64,000 nucleotides of DNA, taken from positions 124,001 to 188,000 of the forward strand of contig NZ_QMKJ01000003.1 in the NCBI RefSeq assembly GCF_003290085.1. The letters are read 5' to 3'. The position numbers and the translations under genes were made by a program. The notes beneath the pieces are model-generated. The model had not been told where the DNA came from and ran no database searches. It worked only from the letters and a program-made list of their open reading frames with translations. Positions within the stretch are counted from its first letter, which is position 1, and each line of letters begins with the position of its first letter. Source of the DNA: Aliidiomarina sp. B3213. GTDB taxonomy: Bacteria; Pseudomonadota; Gammaproteobacteria; Enterobacterales; Alteromonadaceae. This document shows positions 35,515-44,592 of the stretch, in pieces.

Positions 35515-35530
35515 TGGCATTAGAATTGCT
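35515..35530 (+). promoter_or_regulatory. Sigma-54 promoter of glnK-amtB
   Basis: TGGCATTAGAATTGCT carries the invariant GG and GC separated by exactly ten bases, with TGGCAT and TTGCT blocks. Transcription would begin about 12 bases after the GC, some 35-40 bases before the glnK ATG. With the NtrC site it implies induction under nitrogen limitation. Confidence 0.85.
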
Positions 35531-35578
35531 CTAGTCCTCTTAAAAAGAGAAAACAATCTCATAACAGAGGAATGTAAC

Positions 35579-35917
35579 ATGCAACTCATCATTGCCATTA
35601 TTAAACCCGCCAGACTCCCCGAAGTTCGCGACGCGCTACATGAAGTTGGCTGCAACGGACTTACGGTGACAGAAGTAAAAGGTTTCGGTCAACAAAAAGG
35701 ATTAGACGAGCTCTACCGCGGCGCCACCTACCGCGCAGAGTTTCTACCCAAGCTAAGACTCGATATCGCCATTCACCAAGAGCAGTCTGAACGTGTGGTA
35801 GAAGCCATTCAAAAGTCTGCCCAAACAGGGAAAACAGGCGACGGGAAGATTTTTGTTATTGATTTAGCACACGCGGTACGTATTCGTACTGGCGAAGTTG
35901 ATGAGCAAGCAATTTAA
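35579..35917 (+). CDS. glnK: Nitrogen regulatory protein P-II (GlnK)
   Basis: 112 residues from the ATG at 35579, which has AGAGG nearby and starts MQLIIAIIKPARLPEVRDAL as P-II proteins do. The longer open frame upstream covers the promoter and is not coding. The T-loop KGFGQQKGLDELYRGATY carries Tyr51, the uridylylation site; the B-loop TGKTGDGKIFV and the C-terminal RIRTGE are present. GlnK senses ATP/ADP and 2-oxoglutarate and plugs AmtB when nitrogen is plentiful. It is paired with amtB nine bases downstream. Confidence 0.94.
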   Translation: MQLIIAIIKPARLPEVRDALHEVGCNGLTVTEVKGFGQQKGLDELYRGATYRAEFLPKLRLDIAIHQEQSERVVEAIQKSAQTGKTGDGKIFVIDLAHAVRIRTGEVDEQAI

Positions 35918-35926
35918 GGAACGATT

Positions 35927-37099
35927 ATGACTATTACAGAACTCGCATTTTCACTCGACACATTTTATTTGCTCATGAGCGCAGCGCTTGTGATGTGGAT
36001 GGCCGCAGGCTTCTCAATGTTAGAAGCAGGTCTCGTTCGCTCTAAGAACACCACCGAAATTTTGGTTAAAAACGTCATGCTTTACGCTATCGCGTGTACG
36101 CTTTATTTACTCTTTGGATACCACCTTATGTATGGTACCCCAGACATCACAACACACGCTAAGCCAGCAGATATATTCTTTCAAATGGTCTTCGTTGCTA
36201 CCGCAATGTCTATTGTTTCAGGTGCCGTTGCTGAGCGCATGAAACTCTCTAGCTTCCTCATCTTCTGTGTTTTGCTTACTGGTGTTCTGTACCCCATTCA
36301 AGGCAGCTGGAGTTGGGGCGGAGGCTTCTTAAATGAGTTCGGCTTCTCTGATTTTGCAGGCTCAGGTATTGTGCATATGGCTGGTGCAGCAGCGGCGTTA
36401 GCAGCGGTTATCGTACTTGGCCCCCGCAAAGGGAAGTACCGCTCAGACGGAAGTGTCCAGGCTATCCCTGGCGCAAATATGCCCCTTGCCACACTAGGTA
36501 CATTCATTTTATGGATGGGCTGGTTTGGTTTTAACGGTGGTTCACAGCTTCAACTCAGCGGTGCTGGAAATGCCGAAGCTATCGCGAATGTCTTTATTAA
36601 CACCAATGCAGCAGCAGCGACCGGAGCCATTGGCGCATTTCTTATTGTTCGCTTTGTCTGGAAAAAGGCAGACTTAACCATGATCCTAAATGGTGCATTG
36701 GCAGGTTTAGTCGCGATTACAGCGGCTCCAGACGCACCCACACCAGCTTTAGCCTGCCTCATAGGGTTAGTTGCAGGTGCCATTGTTGTGTTGTCTATTG
36801 TTGGATTAGACCGCGCTAAAATAGACGACCCGGTAGGCGCTATTTCAGTTCATGGTGTTGTTGGTTTATTCGGACTCTTAGTTGTTCCATTAAGCAATAG
36901 CGACGCAACTTTGGTTAAACAGTTAGCTGGAGCCGGAACGATTTTCGGGTGGATGTTCGTAACCAGCTTTGTGGCTTGGTGGATACTGAAAGTCGTTACA
37001 GGAATTCGCGTATCGGAAGAAGACGAGTATCGCGGTGGCGACATCAGCGACTGCGGTGTAGAAGCTTACCCGGAATTTATTACCCACAAACAAGACTAA
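35927..37099 (+). CDS. amtB: Ammonium transporter AmtB
   Basis: A 390-residue inner-membrane channel with about eleven helices. The first-helix pattern LVMWMAAGFSMLEAGLVRSKNT, the pore-lining WSWGGGFL segment, the twin histidines (HMAGAAAALAA and SVHGVVGLFG) and the C-terminal DEYRGGDISDCGVEAYPEF tail that binds GlnK are all present. There is no separate cleavable signal peptide; helix 1 (LAFSLDTFYLLMSAALVMWM) starts near residue 5. Second gene of the nitrogen-controlled glnK-amtB operon, which ends at a terminator. Confidence 0.95.
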   Translation: MTITELAFSLDTFYLLMSAALVMWMAAGFSMLEAGLVRSKNTTEILVKNVMLYAIACTLYLLFGYHLMYGTPDITTHAKPADIFFQMVFVATAMSIVSGAVAERMKLSSFLIFCVLLTGVLYPIQGSWSWGGGFLNEFGFSDFAGSGIVHMAGAAAALAAVIVLGPRKGKYRSDGSVQAIPGANMPLATLGTFILWMGWFGFNGGSQLQLSGAGNAEAIANVFINTNAAAATGAIGAFLIVRFVWKKADLTMILNGALAGLVAITAAPDAPTPALACLIGLVAGAIVVLSIVGLDRAKIDDPVGAISVHGVVGLFGLLVVPLSNSDATLVKQLAGAGTIFGWMFVTSFVAWWILKVVTGIRVSEEDEYRGGDISDCGVEAYPEFITHKQD

Positions 37100-37115
37100 T
37101 ATTTAGCTCTAAAAC

Positions 37116-37148
37116 AAAAAGCAGGTTCTTTAAAGGAACCTGCTTTTT
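37116..37148. terminator. Bidirectional terminator between amtB and prpF
   Basis: AAAAAGCAGGTTC (37116-37128) pairs with GAACCTGCTTTTT (37136-37148) around a 7-base loop. Confidence 0.88.
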
Positions 37149-37173
37149 TATTTTTAGCCCGCTTTATTCTTGA

Positions 37174-38349
37174 TTACTCAGGTTCTGGAACGCGAACCCA
37201 ACCTTCCATCAGCGTTCTCGCACTTCGGCTCATTTTCGCTTTAGTGACAACCCACTCACCGTTGTGTTGTTCTGCTTCTGCACCGACACGCAACGTTCCA
37301 GACGGATGCCCAAAGGTCACTGCGTCACGTTCACCGCCACCGGCAGCCAAATTTACCAAGGTCCCAGGAACTGCAGCTGCAGCTCCTATAGCTACTGCCG
37401 CTGTGCCCATCATGGCATGGTGAAGCTTGCCCATCGATAGGGCTCGAACAACCAAATCAATGTCTTGCTCAGCAACAGTTTTGCCACTCGAAGAAACATA
37501 GGTTTGCGCCGGTCCAACAAAGGCAATTTTCGGTGTGTGTTGGCGACTTTGCGCTTCGTCTAGGTTATTGATTAAACCCATTTTCAGCGCACCATGAGCA
37601 CGCAAAGTTTCAAAGCGTTCTAGCGCTTCTACGCTTTCATTAATCGCACCTTGTAACTCAGTACCGGTGTAACCAATAGCTTCTGCATTAACGAAAATAG
37701 TCGGAATTCCCGCGTTGATAAAAGTAGCTTCAAGCTCACCAAAACCTGGCACTTCAAATGTATCTACTACATTACCCGTTGGGAACATCGAGCCTTCACC
37801 GTCTGCCGGGTCAAGAAACTCAATAGGAACTTCCGCCGCAGGAAAAGTTACGCCGTCTAGCTCAAAGTCGCCCGTTTCTTGCACCTGACCATTGGTAATG
37901 GGCACATGAGCAATAATCGTTTTTTGAATATTGACCTGCCAAATACGCACTGTTGCGTAACCATTTTCAGGCACCAATTCTTTGTCGACCAAACCTAGAG
38001 TTACCGCACAAGAGCCCACTGCAGAGGTGAGGTTGCCACAGTTACCACTCCAGTCGATGAATGGTTTGTCGATAGACACCTGGCCAAATAAATAGTCTAC
38101 GTCGTGGTCTGGCTTATCACTTTTCGACAAAATCACCGTTTTACTGGTGCTCGACGTCGCGCCACCCATACCGTCAGTATGTTTGGCGTATGGATCAGGA
38201 CTACCCACTACACGTAATAACAAACTGTCGCGATATTCACCCGGCTGCTGCGCTTTCTCAGGTAATTCGTCAAGGCGAAAAAACACCCCTTTACTCGTAC
38301 CACCACGCATATAAATCGCTGGAATTTTTAACTGTGGACTAAAACTCAT
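37174..38349 (-). CDS. prpF: 2-methylaconitate cis-trans isomerase PrpF
   Basis: 391 residues. PrpF isomerises the trans-2-methylaconitate made by AcnD so that a standard aconitase can finish the methylcitrate cycle. The family opening IPAIYMRGGTSKGVFFRLDELP, GMGGATSSTSKTVI, the DWSGNCGNLTSAVG segment with the catalytic Cys, and GHPSGTLRV near the end are all present. I start it at the ATG at 38349, which has GAGG about eight bases upstream, dropping four residues. It is separated from acnD by 246 bases containing two copies of a 31-bp palindrome, which is wider than the rest of the operon. Confidence 0.93.
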   Translation of the reverse strand: MSFSPQLKIPAIYMRGGTSKGVFFRLDELPEKAQQPGEYRDSLLLRVVGSPDPYAKHTDGMGGATSSTSKTVILSKSDKPDHDVDYLFGQVSIDKPFIDWSGNCGNLTSAVGSCAVTLGLVDKELVPENGYATVRIWQVNIQKTIIAHVPITNGQVQETGDFELDGVTFPAAEVPIEFLDPADGEGSMFPTGNVVDTFEVPGFGELEATFINAGIPTIFVNAEAIGYTGTELQGAINESVEALERFETLRAHGALKMGLINNLDEAQSRQHTPKIAFVGPAQTYVSSSGKTVAEQDIDLVVRALSMGKLHHAMMGTAAVAIGAAAAVPGTLVNLAAGGGERDAVTFGHPSGTLRVGAEAEQHNGEWVVTKAKMSRSARTLMEGWVRVPEPE

Positions 38350-38363
38350 ACATCCCCTCAAAG

Positions 38364-38394
38364 TGGGGTCAGAGCACTTTGTGCTCTGACCCCA
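38364..38394. repeat. 31-bp REP-like palindrome, copy 1
   Basis: The half-stem TGGGGTCAGAGCAC and its perfect inverse flank a TTT loop. It directly precedes prpF. Copies at 38557 and 45980 share the arms. Such TGGGGTCAGAGC palindromes are REP-type elements spread by RAYT transposases; no such transposase is in the window. Confidence 0.85.
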
Positions 38395-38556
38395 GTCTTT
38401 TAGACCCTCAATCGTTCTAACTTCCTGATATAAAGTTATTAATCAGAGAGTCAACGTATTTCCTCAAATAGAGCAGAACTCAAGATTTCGAAGAGAAAAC
38501 TTTAATTAAGATCTTTTAAATCAAAATATTACAAGAGAAACTCAGACATCAACCTA

Positions 38557-38587
38557 TGGGGTCAGAGCACTTTGTGCTCTGACCCCA
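38557..38587. repeat. 31-bp REP-like palindrome, copy 2
   Basis: Identical to copy 1, including the TTT loop. It ends nine bases before the acnD stop codon region at 38596. The 162 bases between copies 1 and 2 are AT-rich and show no reading frame or known RNA. The pair may act as a processing or attenuation hairpin between acnD and prpF. Confidence 0.85.
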
Positions 38588-38595
38588 TTTTGGGT

Positions 38596-41187
38596 TTAGG
38601 TGTTACCTTCTAAGAAGTCTTGAGCAAAGCGTTGTAACACGCCGCCAGCATTGTAAATACTTACTTCTTCCTGCGTGTCTATGCGACACTTCACAGGCAC
38701 GTCTACGCTTTCACCATTTTCACGGTTAATCACCAGCGTAAGTTTCGCACCAGGTGCAGGTTCACCTTTAACGTCGTAGCTTTCAGTGCCATCGATGTTT
38801 AAAGTTTTGCGTGTTGTACCCGCTTCAAACTCTAGCGGAAGTACACCCATACCGATTAGGTTCGTACGGTGTATACGCTCAAAGCCTTCAGCAACAATAA
38901 CCTCAACACCAGCCAAACGTACGCCTTTCGCCGCCCAGTCACGTGACGACCCCTGACCATAGTCAGCGCCGGCAACAATAATCAACGGCTGTTTGCGTTC
39001 CATGTAAGCTTCAATAGCTTCCCACATACGGACAACTTTGCCTTCCGGCTCAATGCGAGCAAGAGAGCCTTGAATAACATCGCCATTGTCGTCACGAACC
39101 ATTTCGTTAAACAATTTCGGGTTGGCGAAAGTTGCACGTTGTGCCGTAAGGTGGTCACCACGGTGCGTTGCATAAGAGTTAAAGTCTTCCTCAGGAACCC
39201 CCATAGAAGCCAAGTACTCACCTGCTGCACTGTCGGCCATAATCGCGTTAGAAGGCGACAAATGGTCGGTTGTAATGTTGTCGCCAAGCACCGCTAATGG
39301 ACGCATACCCGTTAGAGTTGGCGCATTAGCTAACGCACCTTCCCAATAAGGAGGGCGACGAATATAAGTACTTTGCGGACGCCACTGATACAACGGGTCG
39401 ATTTTCTCACCGTAGTCCACACTCAAGTTGAACATCGGGTCGTAAACCGTGCGGAACTGCTCCGGCTTAACGCTCGACTTCACAATCTCGTCGATCTCTT
39501 CGTCTGAAGGCCAAATATCTTTCAACGTCAGAGGGTTACCATCGTGATCATGGCCCAGCACATCTTTCTCGATATCGAAGCGAATGGTACCCGCAATCGC
39601 GTACGCCACAACCAGTGGTGGTGACGCCAAGAATGCATTTTTCGCATAAGGGTGAATACGCCCGTCGAAATTACGGTTACCCGAAAGTACCGCTACCGAA
39701 TACAGATCTCGGTCGATAATTTCTTGCTGAATTTTCGGGTCAAGTGCACCACTCATACCGTTACAAGTTGTACACGCATAAGCCACTAGACCAAAACCAA
39801 GCTGTTCTAGCTCAGGCATTAAGCCCGCTTCTTTCAAGTACATGGTTACCGTTTTAGAGCCCGGGGCCAAAGAAGACTTCACCCAAGGTTTACGCGTTAA
39901 ACCAAGCTTGTTTGCGTTACGAGCAATTAGACCTGCCGCCACCATGTTGCGAGGGTTACTCGTATTAGTACAGCTCGTGATAGCCGCGATAATACAAGCG
40001 CCATCAGGCATTTTGCCATCTTCAAGCTCGTACTCACCAGAAATACCGCGTTCTGCTAAGTCAGCGGTTGAAAGTAGCGCATGAGGATTCGAAGGACCAG
40101 CAAGGTTGCGACCTACAGAAGACAAGTCGAACTTCAATACACGCTCATACTTCGCTTCGGTCATGTCTGCTGCCCAAAGACCTGTATGCTTCGCAAACTT
40201 CTCAACCAACTCAACTTGCTCGTCGTCACGACCTGTAAGTTTCAAGTAGTCGATGGTTTGGTCGTCGATGTAGAACATCGCCGCGGTCGCACCATACTCT
40301 GGAGTCATATTCGAGATAGTAGCTCGGTCACCCACGGTTAGGCGGTCGGCACCTTCACCGAAGAACTCTAGGTATGCTCCAACTACACGTTCTTTACGCA
40401 AGAACTCAGTAATCGCGAGTACCATGTCAGTTCCGGTAATACCCGATTGAAGCTTACCTGTAAGCTCAACACCTACGATATCTGGCAAGCGCATATAAGA
40501 AGCACGACCTAGCATTACGCTCTCAGCTTCTAAACCACCTACACCTACTGAAATTACGCCTAGGGCGTCAACCATAGGTGTGTGCGAGTCAGTACCCACA
40601 CAAGTATCAGGAAACGCTACATTGTCACGAACCTGCACCACTGGAGACATTTTCTCCAAGTTAATTTGGTGCATAATTCCATTTCCTGGAGGAATAACAT
40701 CTACGTTTTTAAACGCTGTCTTCGTCCAGTTAATAAAATGGAAGCGATCGTCGTTACGGCGATCTTCAATAGCACGGTTTTTCTCGAACGCGTCTTGCTC
40801 GAAACCTGCGTGCTCAACTGCCAAAGAGTGGTCAACAATCAATTGGGTTGGCACAACCGGGTTCACCTTGGCAGGATCGCCACCTTTCGCCGAAATAGCG
40901 TCACGAAGGCCAGCCAAGTCAACCAAGGCAGTTTGCCCCAAAATATCGTGGCAAACTACACGAGCTGGATACCAAGGAAAGTCTAAGTCACGCTTTCTCT
41001 TTACGATTTGAGTAAGCGCGTCGGTAAGCATGTCTGGCTCACAACGACGCACCAACTGCTCTGCCAACACCTTAGAGGTGTATGGCAGTTTGCTGTATGC
41101 ACCAGGCTCGATACTTTCAACCGCCTCGCGGGTGTCGAAGTATTCTAAATTCGTGCCTGGCAAATTTTTGCGATATTGAGAGTTCAT
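38596..41187 (-). CDS. acnD: 2-methylcitrate dehydratase, Fe-S dependent (AcnD)
   Basis: 863 residues from the ATG at 41187 (MNSQYRKNLPGTNLEYFD), one base after the prpC stop. The upstream 28 residues of the longer frame lie in prpC and lack family resemblance. It is an aconitase-superfamily enzyme converting 2-methylcitrate to 2-methylaconitate. Iron-sulfur cluster cysteines lie in SCTNTSNPRN (first) and ACTTCNGMSG (second and third). The swivel domain holds VLGDNITTDHLSPSN and GADYGQGSSRDWAAKG with catalytic Ser and Arg. Presence of prpF, and absence of a prpD-type dehydratase between prpC and prpF, places it in the AcnD branch and not in AcnA. Confidence 0.94.
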   Translation of the reverse strand: MNSQYRKNLPGTNLEYFDTREAVESIEPGAYSKLPYTSKVLAEQLVRRCEPDMLTDALTQIVKRKRDLDFPWYPARVVCHDILGQTALVDLAGLRDAISAKGGDPAKVNPVVPTQLIVDHSLAVEHAGFEQDAFEKNRAIEDRRNDDRFHFINWTKTAFKNVDVIPPGNGIMHQINLEKMSPVVQVRDNVAFPDTCVGTDSHTPMVDALGVISVGVGGLEAESVMLGRASYMRLPDIVGVELTGKLQSGITGTDMVLAITEFLRKERVVGAYLEFFGEGADRLTVGDRATISNMTPEYGATAAMFYIDDQTIDYLKLTGRDDEQVELVEKFAKHTGLWAADMTEAKYERVLKFDLSSVGRNLAGPSNPHALLSTADLAERGISGEYELEDGKMPDGACIIAAITSCTNTSNPRNMVAAGLIARNANKLGLTRKPWVKSSLAPGSKTVTMYLKEAGLMPELEQLGFGLVAYACTTCNGMSGALDPKIQQEIIDRDLYSVAVLSGNRNFDGRIHPYAKNAFLASPPLVVAYAIAGTIRFDIEKDVLGHDHDGNPLTLKDIWPSDEEIDEIVKSSVKPEQFRTVYDPMFNLSVDYGEKIDPLYQWRPQSTYIRRPPYWEGALANAPTLTGMRPLAVLGDNITTDHLSPSNAIMADSAAGEYLASMGVPEEDFNSYATHRGDHLTAQRATFANPKLFNEMVRDDNGDVIQGSLARIEPEGKVVRMWEAIEAYMERKQPLIIVAGADYGQGSSRDWAAKGVRLAGVEVIVAEGFERIHRTNLIGMGVLPLEFEAGTTRKTLNIDGTESYDVKGEPAPGAKLTLVINRENGESVDVPVKCRIDTQEEVSIYNAGGVLQRFAQDFLEGNT

Positions 41188-41188
41188 A

Positions 41189-42313
41189 TTAACGCTCGTC
41201 GATTGCAGGAACTTTACGAGGTGCTGGACCAGTGTAGTCCGCACTCGGACGAATAATACGGTTGTTCGCACGCTGTTCTTTTACGTGAGCAGTCCAACCT
41301 GTTACACGCGACATTACGAAAATTGGCGTAAACAATTTAGTAGGAATACCCATGTAGTGGTATGCAGAAGCGTGGAAGAAATCCGCATTTGGGAATAACT
41401 TCTTCTCGCGCCACATTACTTCTTCACAACGCACAGAAACGTCGTACAAACGGCTGTCACCAAACTCTTCAGAAAGCTTCTTCGACCAAGCTTTAATTAC
41501 ATCGTTACGCGGGTCAAACTCACGGTAAACGGCATGACCGAAGCCCATGATTTTTTCTTTACGCTCTAGCATACCCATTAGCGTTTGTTCTGCGTCGTCT
41601 GCCGACTTCATATCTTCGATTAAGTCCATCGCAGCTTCGTTTGCTCCACCGTGAAGTGGTCCACGAAGTGAGCCAATTGCAGCAGTTACACAAGAGAAAA
41701 TGTCTGACAAAGTTGATGCACATACGCGAGCAGTAAACGTAGAAGCGTTAAACTCGTGCTCTGCATATAAAATTAAAGACGTGTTCATTACGTCGATATG
41801 CAATTGCGAAGGCTTTTTGTCGTGCAACAAGTGCAAGAAGTGCGCGCCAATTGAATCGTCGTCTGTTTCTGTTTCAATGCGTTTGCCGTCGTGGCTAAAG
41901 CGATACCAGTACAGAAGAATGCTAGGGAACGCAGCAAGCATACGCTCAATTTTCGCGTCTGCTTCACTGAAGTCTTCTTCCCCTTCAATGTTACCCAGGA
42001 AAGAAATACCTGTACGCATTACGTCCATTGGGTGCGCGTCTGCAGGAATGCGCTCAAGAACGTCTTTCAAGCTTTGTGGTAAGCCGCGCAATGTTTTCAA
42101 ACGCGCTTTGTAGTCTGCTAATTGTGAAGTATTCGGTAGCTCGCCATGCGCAAGCAAATACGCAACTTCTTCAAAGCCCACTTTTTCAGCTAATTCTGAA
42201 ATGTCATAACCATAGTAAGTTAAGCCAGAACCTGATTTACCTACAGTACAAAGGGCAGTTTCACCAGCTACTTGTCCGCGCAATCCCGCGCCACCTAATT
42301 TCTTATCAACCAT
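41189..42313 (-). CDS. prpC: 2-methylcitrate synthase
   Basis: A 374-residue citrate-synthase-fold enzyme joining propionyl-CoA and oxaloacetate. Features are LYAEHEFNASTFTARV with catalytic His, GPLHGGANEAAMDLI with the second His, GFGHAVYREFDPRN and the C-terminal RPSADYTGP. The short length and lack of an N-terminal extension match PrpC and not the hexameric GltA. SD AGGAG lies upstream of the ATG. Middle gene of the prp operon. Confidence 0.94.
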   Translation of the reverse strand: MVDKKLGGAGLRGQVAGETALCTVGKSGSGLTYYGYDISELAEKVGFEEVAYLLAHGELPNTSQLADYKARLKTLRGLPQSLKDVLERIPADAHPMDVMRTGISFLGNIEGEEDFSEADAKIERMLAAFPSILLYWYRFSHDGKRIETETDDDSIGAHFLHLLHDKKPSQLHIDVMNTSLILYAEHEFNASTFTARVCASTLSDIFSCVTAAIGSLRGPLHGGANEAAMDLIEDMKSADDAEQTLMGMLERKEKIMGFGHAVYREFDPRNDVIKAWSKKLSEEFGDSRLYDVSVRCEEVMWREKKLFPNADFFHASAYHYMGIPTKLFTPIFVMSRVTGWTAHVKEQRANNRIIRPSADYTGPAPRKVPAIDER

Positions 42314-42359
42314 TTCTATACTCCTAAATTTGTTGTGAATTCTTTTTCTTTACTACGAC

Positions 42360-43241
42360 TTATTTCTTTGAAAAAAGCGCGTCTAATTTTTCTTCAAACG
42401 CGTGATAATTTAAGAAATCATATAACTCCATGCGTGTTTGCATGTTGTCGATTGAGTCTTTCTGATCGCCTTTCTCTAGAATATTTTCATAAACATTTAA
42501 CGCAGCTTTGTTCATGGCACGGAACGCGCTTAACGGATACAGCACCATTTCTACACCAACGTCAGCCAACTCTTGCTTATTGAATAGTGGAGTTGCGCCA
42601 AATTCAGTAATGTTCGCTAGCACAGGTACGTTCAATGCTTTTGTAAACGCATCATATTGTTCTAGTGTATGAACTGCTTCAGCAAAAATGGCGTCGGCGC
42701 CAGCGTCAACGCATGCTTGTGCGCGCTCAATTGCAGCTTCTAAGCCTTCTTGTTGCAAAGCGTCGGTACGCGCCATGATCAGGAACTGATCGTCAATACG
42801 AGCATCAACAGCCGCTTTTACACGGTCTACCATTTCTTCTTGAGTCACAATTTCCTTGTTAGGACGGTGACCACAGCGTTTCTGCGCAACCTGGTCTTCA
42901 ATGTGGAAGCCAGCAGCACCCGCACGAGTCATTTCCTTCACCGTACGAGAGATATTAAATGCACCACCCCAACCTGTGTCGGCGTCAACTAATAAAGGCA
43001 AGTCTGAAGCACCCGTGATTCGGCGAATGTCTTCACAAACATCATTTAACGAAGTCATACCTAAGTCAGGCAAACCAAATGATGCGTTCGCTACACCTGC
43101 ACCCGATAAGTATAGTGCTTTATGGCCTACACGCTCAGCCATCATAGCTGTGTAAGCATTAATTGTACCTACGATTTGTAATGGATTTTCTGCGGCAATT
43201 GCCTCACGCAATTTTGCGCCCGCACTCGCTAACTGGCTCAT
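42360..43241 (-). CDS. prpB: 2-methylisocitrate lyase
   Basis: A 293-residue isocitrate-lyase-superfamily enzyme that splits 2-methylisocitrate to pyruvate and succinate. The metal-binding VDADTGWGG (Asp86, Asp88), [14 protein letters not shown] with catalytic Cys123, and IMARTDA are present. Its ATG overlaps the stop of the regulator gene by four bases, so the regulator and prpB are co-translated. Confidence 0.95.
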   Translation of the reverse strand: MSQLASAGAKLREAIAAENPLQIVGTINAYTAMMAERVGHKALYLSGAGVANASFGLPDLGMTSLNDVCEDIRRITGASDLPLLVDADTGWGGAFNISRTVKEMTRAGAAGFHIEDQVAQKRCGHRPNKEIVTQEEMVDRVKAAVDARIDDQFLIMARTDALQQEGLEAAIERAQACVDAGADAIFAEAVHTLEQYDAFTKALNVPVLANITEFGATPLFNKQELADVGVEMVLYPLSAFRAMNKAALNVYENILEKGDQKDSIDNMQTRMELYDFLNYHAFEEKLDALFSKK

Positions 43242-43927
43242 GTTTGCTCCTCAATTTCTCTTAACTGAATTTCGATGTTGTCTCTAGATGCGCGAATGTG
43301 CCTGCGCATCAATAAATCTGCTAGTTCACCGTCACGATTAGCAATCGCTTGCAATATTGCCCTATGTTCATCGAACGCTCGCGAAACACGAGGGCCATTC
43401 ATGCCTAATTGGACGCGGTACATTCTTGCAAGGTAATAAAGCTCGTCACACAGAATATTAATTAGATATGAATTGTCGCTGCCTAAAATGACGCGATAAT
43501 GAAAGTCTAAATCACCCTCTTCTTGGTAATAACTTTCACCTTCGCTCACACGCTGTGTGGCTAAATGCTTGTCTAACAAAGCTTTCAAAGACTGAACTTC
43601 GCTTTCTGGCATTTTCTCTGCCGCCAGGCGGCAAGCTAAACCCTCTAGCTCTTCGCGCAGCTCATACAAAGCCCGTAAACTTTCGACTGACAGCCTTACA
43701 ACGCGAGCGCCTACATTGGGTAAACGTTCTACTAAATGGCAACGCTCTAATCGCGCCAAAGCCTCGCGTAAAGGTGCTCTGCTTACTTGAAAACGCTTCG
43801 CTAACTCGGGCTCACTCATTTTACTGCCCGCAGGAATATCACCCTCCACAATAGCGTGTTGGATTTCCTGTAGAACTCGATCTGCGGTTGTAACTGGTGC
43901 CTTGAGAAGCGGAGAATGCAAAGCCAT
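43238..43927 (-). CDS. GntR-family (FadR-type) regulator of the prp operon
   Basis: 229 residues. The N-terminal winged helix (about 15-80) shows [32 protein letters not shown], and the C-terminal FCD ligand domain (about 85-215) has metal-binding histidines (HYRVILG, EHRAIL, RRHIRAS). This class replaces the sigma-54-type PrpR in many gammaproteobacteria. The start is uncertain. I prefer the ATG at 43927 because the longer frame to 43957 would put the putative operator inside the gene; neither start has a good Shine-Dalgarno. It is the first gene of the operon and probably autoregulates through the two CCATAATTGTCGACAA sites. Confidence 0.88.
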   Translation of the reverse strand: MALHSPLLKAPVTTADRVLQEIQHAIVEGDIPAGSKMSEPELAKRFQVSRAPLREALARLERCHLVERLPNVGARVVRLSVESLRALYELREELEGLACRLAAEKMPESEVQSLKALLDKHLATQRVSEGESYYQEEGDLDFHYRVILGSDNSYLINILCDELYYLARMYRVQLGMNGPRVSRAFDEHRAILQAIANRDGELADLLMRRHIRASRDNIEIQLREIEEQT

Positions 43928-43939
43928 AATTGTCGACAA
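43924..43939 (-). promoter_or_regulatory. Putative regulator operator, copy 1
   Basis: CCATAATTGTCGACAA, with a perfect palindrome TTGTCGACAA (43930-43939), lies at the start codon of the GntR gene. The GT-N2-AC core fits FadR-type operators. A second identical 16-mer is 73 bases upstream. Confidence 0.6.
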
Positions 43940-43996
43940 GTTTGAAACGGATGGCAATTTTAGGCTTAATTATTAGGTTTTTCAAGGTGAGGCAAA

Positions 43997-44012
43997 CCAT
44001 AATTGTCGACAA
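43997..44012 (-). promoter_or_regulatory. Putative regulator operator, copy 2
   Basis: Second exact copy of the 16-mer, with the palindrome at 44003-44012. The spacing of 73 bases is about seven helical turns, which would place both sites on the same DNA face. Confidence 0.6.
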
Positions 44013-44133
44013 AGTGGTTATATTTACCGCAAAATAGATATTTAAATGTCGAGTAAAAGCAATAAGATATAAAGCAAAATAAATGCACTCGTGAAACCTA
44101 TCAGATAAGGTAAATAAAAATGGAGGGAACAAC

Positions 44134-44580
44134 ATGAAAGCATTACTAGTTAGCTTAGCTGTATTTTTAAGTTTAACGATACCCCAAGCACAAGCCACGG
44201 AAGACCCAGTTGTTGGCACATTAAAATGGTTTTTAAACGGTGCAAGCTATAACGACCCAGACGTGCATCGGCATTTTTGGGCAGAAGATCTTACCTACAC
44301 AAGTGGAAGGGGGCTACGCTTTGGTCGTGAGCAAATTTGGGCAGACATTGAGGGAGACACCCGCCTTACCGCTGAGGAAGTTGAGGTTTGGTACAGTGCT
44401 GAAGACATTTCTGTTTATCACGTAGACGGTGCTGCTATCGTGAATTTCACGCTTGTTGCGAAAAACGAAGCTACGCAAAAAGAAACACGATTCTATAATA
44501 CAGCAGTAATGATTCAAGAAGACGACCTGTGGAAAGCCGTCAACTGGAATGTCACCGTTACCGCAGATTCAAGAGAATAA
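44134..44580 (+). CDS. Exported NTF2-like protein
   Basis: 148 residues with a signal peptide (about 1-21, SLTIPQAQA). The mature chain has the alpha+beta cone pattern of SnoaL/DUF4440 nuclear-transport-factor-2-like domains: an N-terminal helix before FLNGASYNDPDVHRHFWAEDLTYTSGRGL, then strands ending in LWKAVNWNVTVT. Such proteins bind small molecules or act as pseudo-enzymes. GGAGGG sits six bases before the ATG. The peptidase gene follows 12 bases later, and the two probably form an operon, divergent from the prp regulator. Confidence 0.72.
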   Translation: MKALLVSLAVFLSLTIPQAQATEDPVVGTLKWFLNGASYNDPDVHRHFWAEDLTYTSGRGLRFGREQIWADIEGDTRLTAEEVEVWYSAEDISVYHVDGAAIVNFTLVAKNEATQKETRFYNTAVMIQEDDLWKAVNWNVTVTADSRE

Positions 44581-44592
44581 AAAGAGGCTACG

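Noticed and set aside
35432-35578. N-terminal extension of GlnK in the longer open frame
   Set aside because: The region contains the sigma-54 promoter, and P-II proteins begin at the MQLIIAIIKP equivalent.
39070-41011. Plus-strand open frames opposite acnD
   Set aside because: Rich in rare combinations and without start signals; shadows of the highly constrained acnD gene.
41188-41271. 28-residue N-terminal extension of AcnD
   Set aside because: It lies inside the prpC gene and has no aconitase similarity; the ATG at 41187 directly follows the prpC stop.
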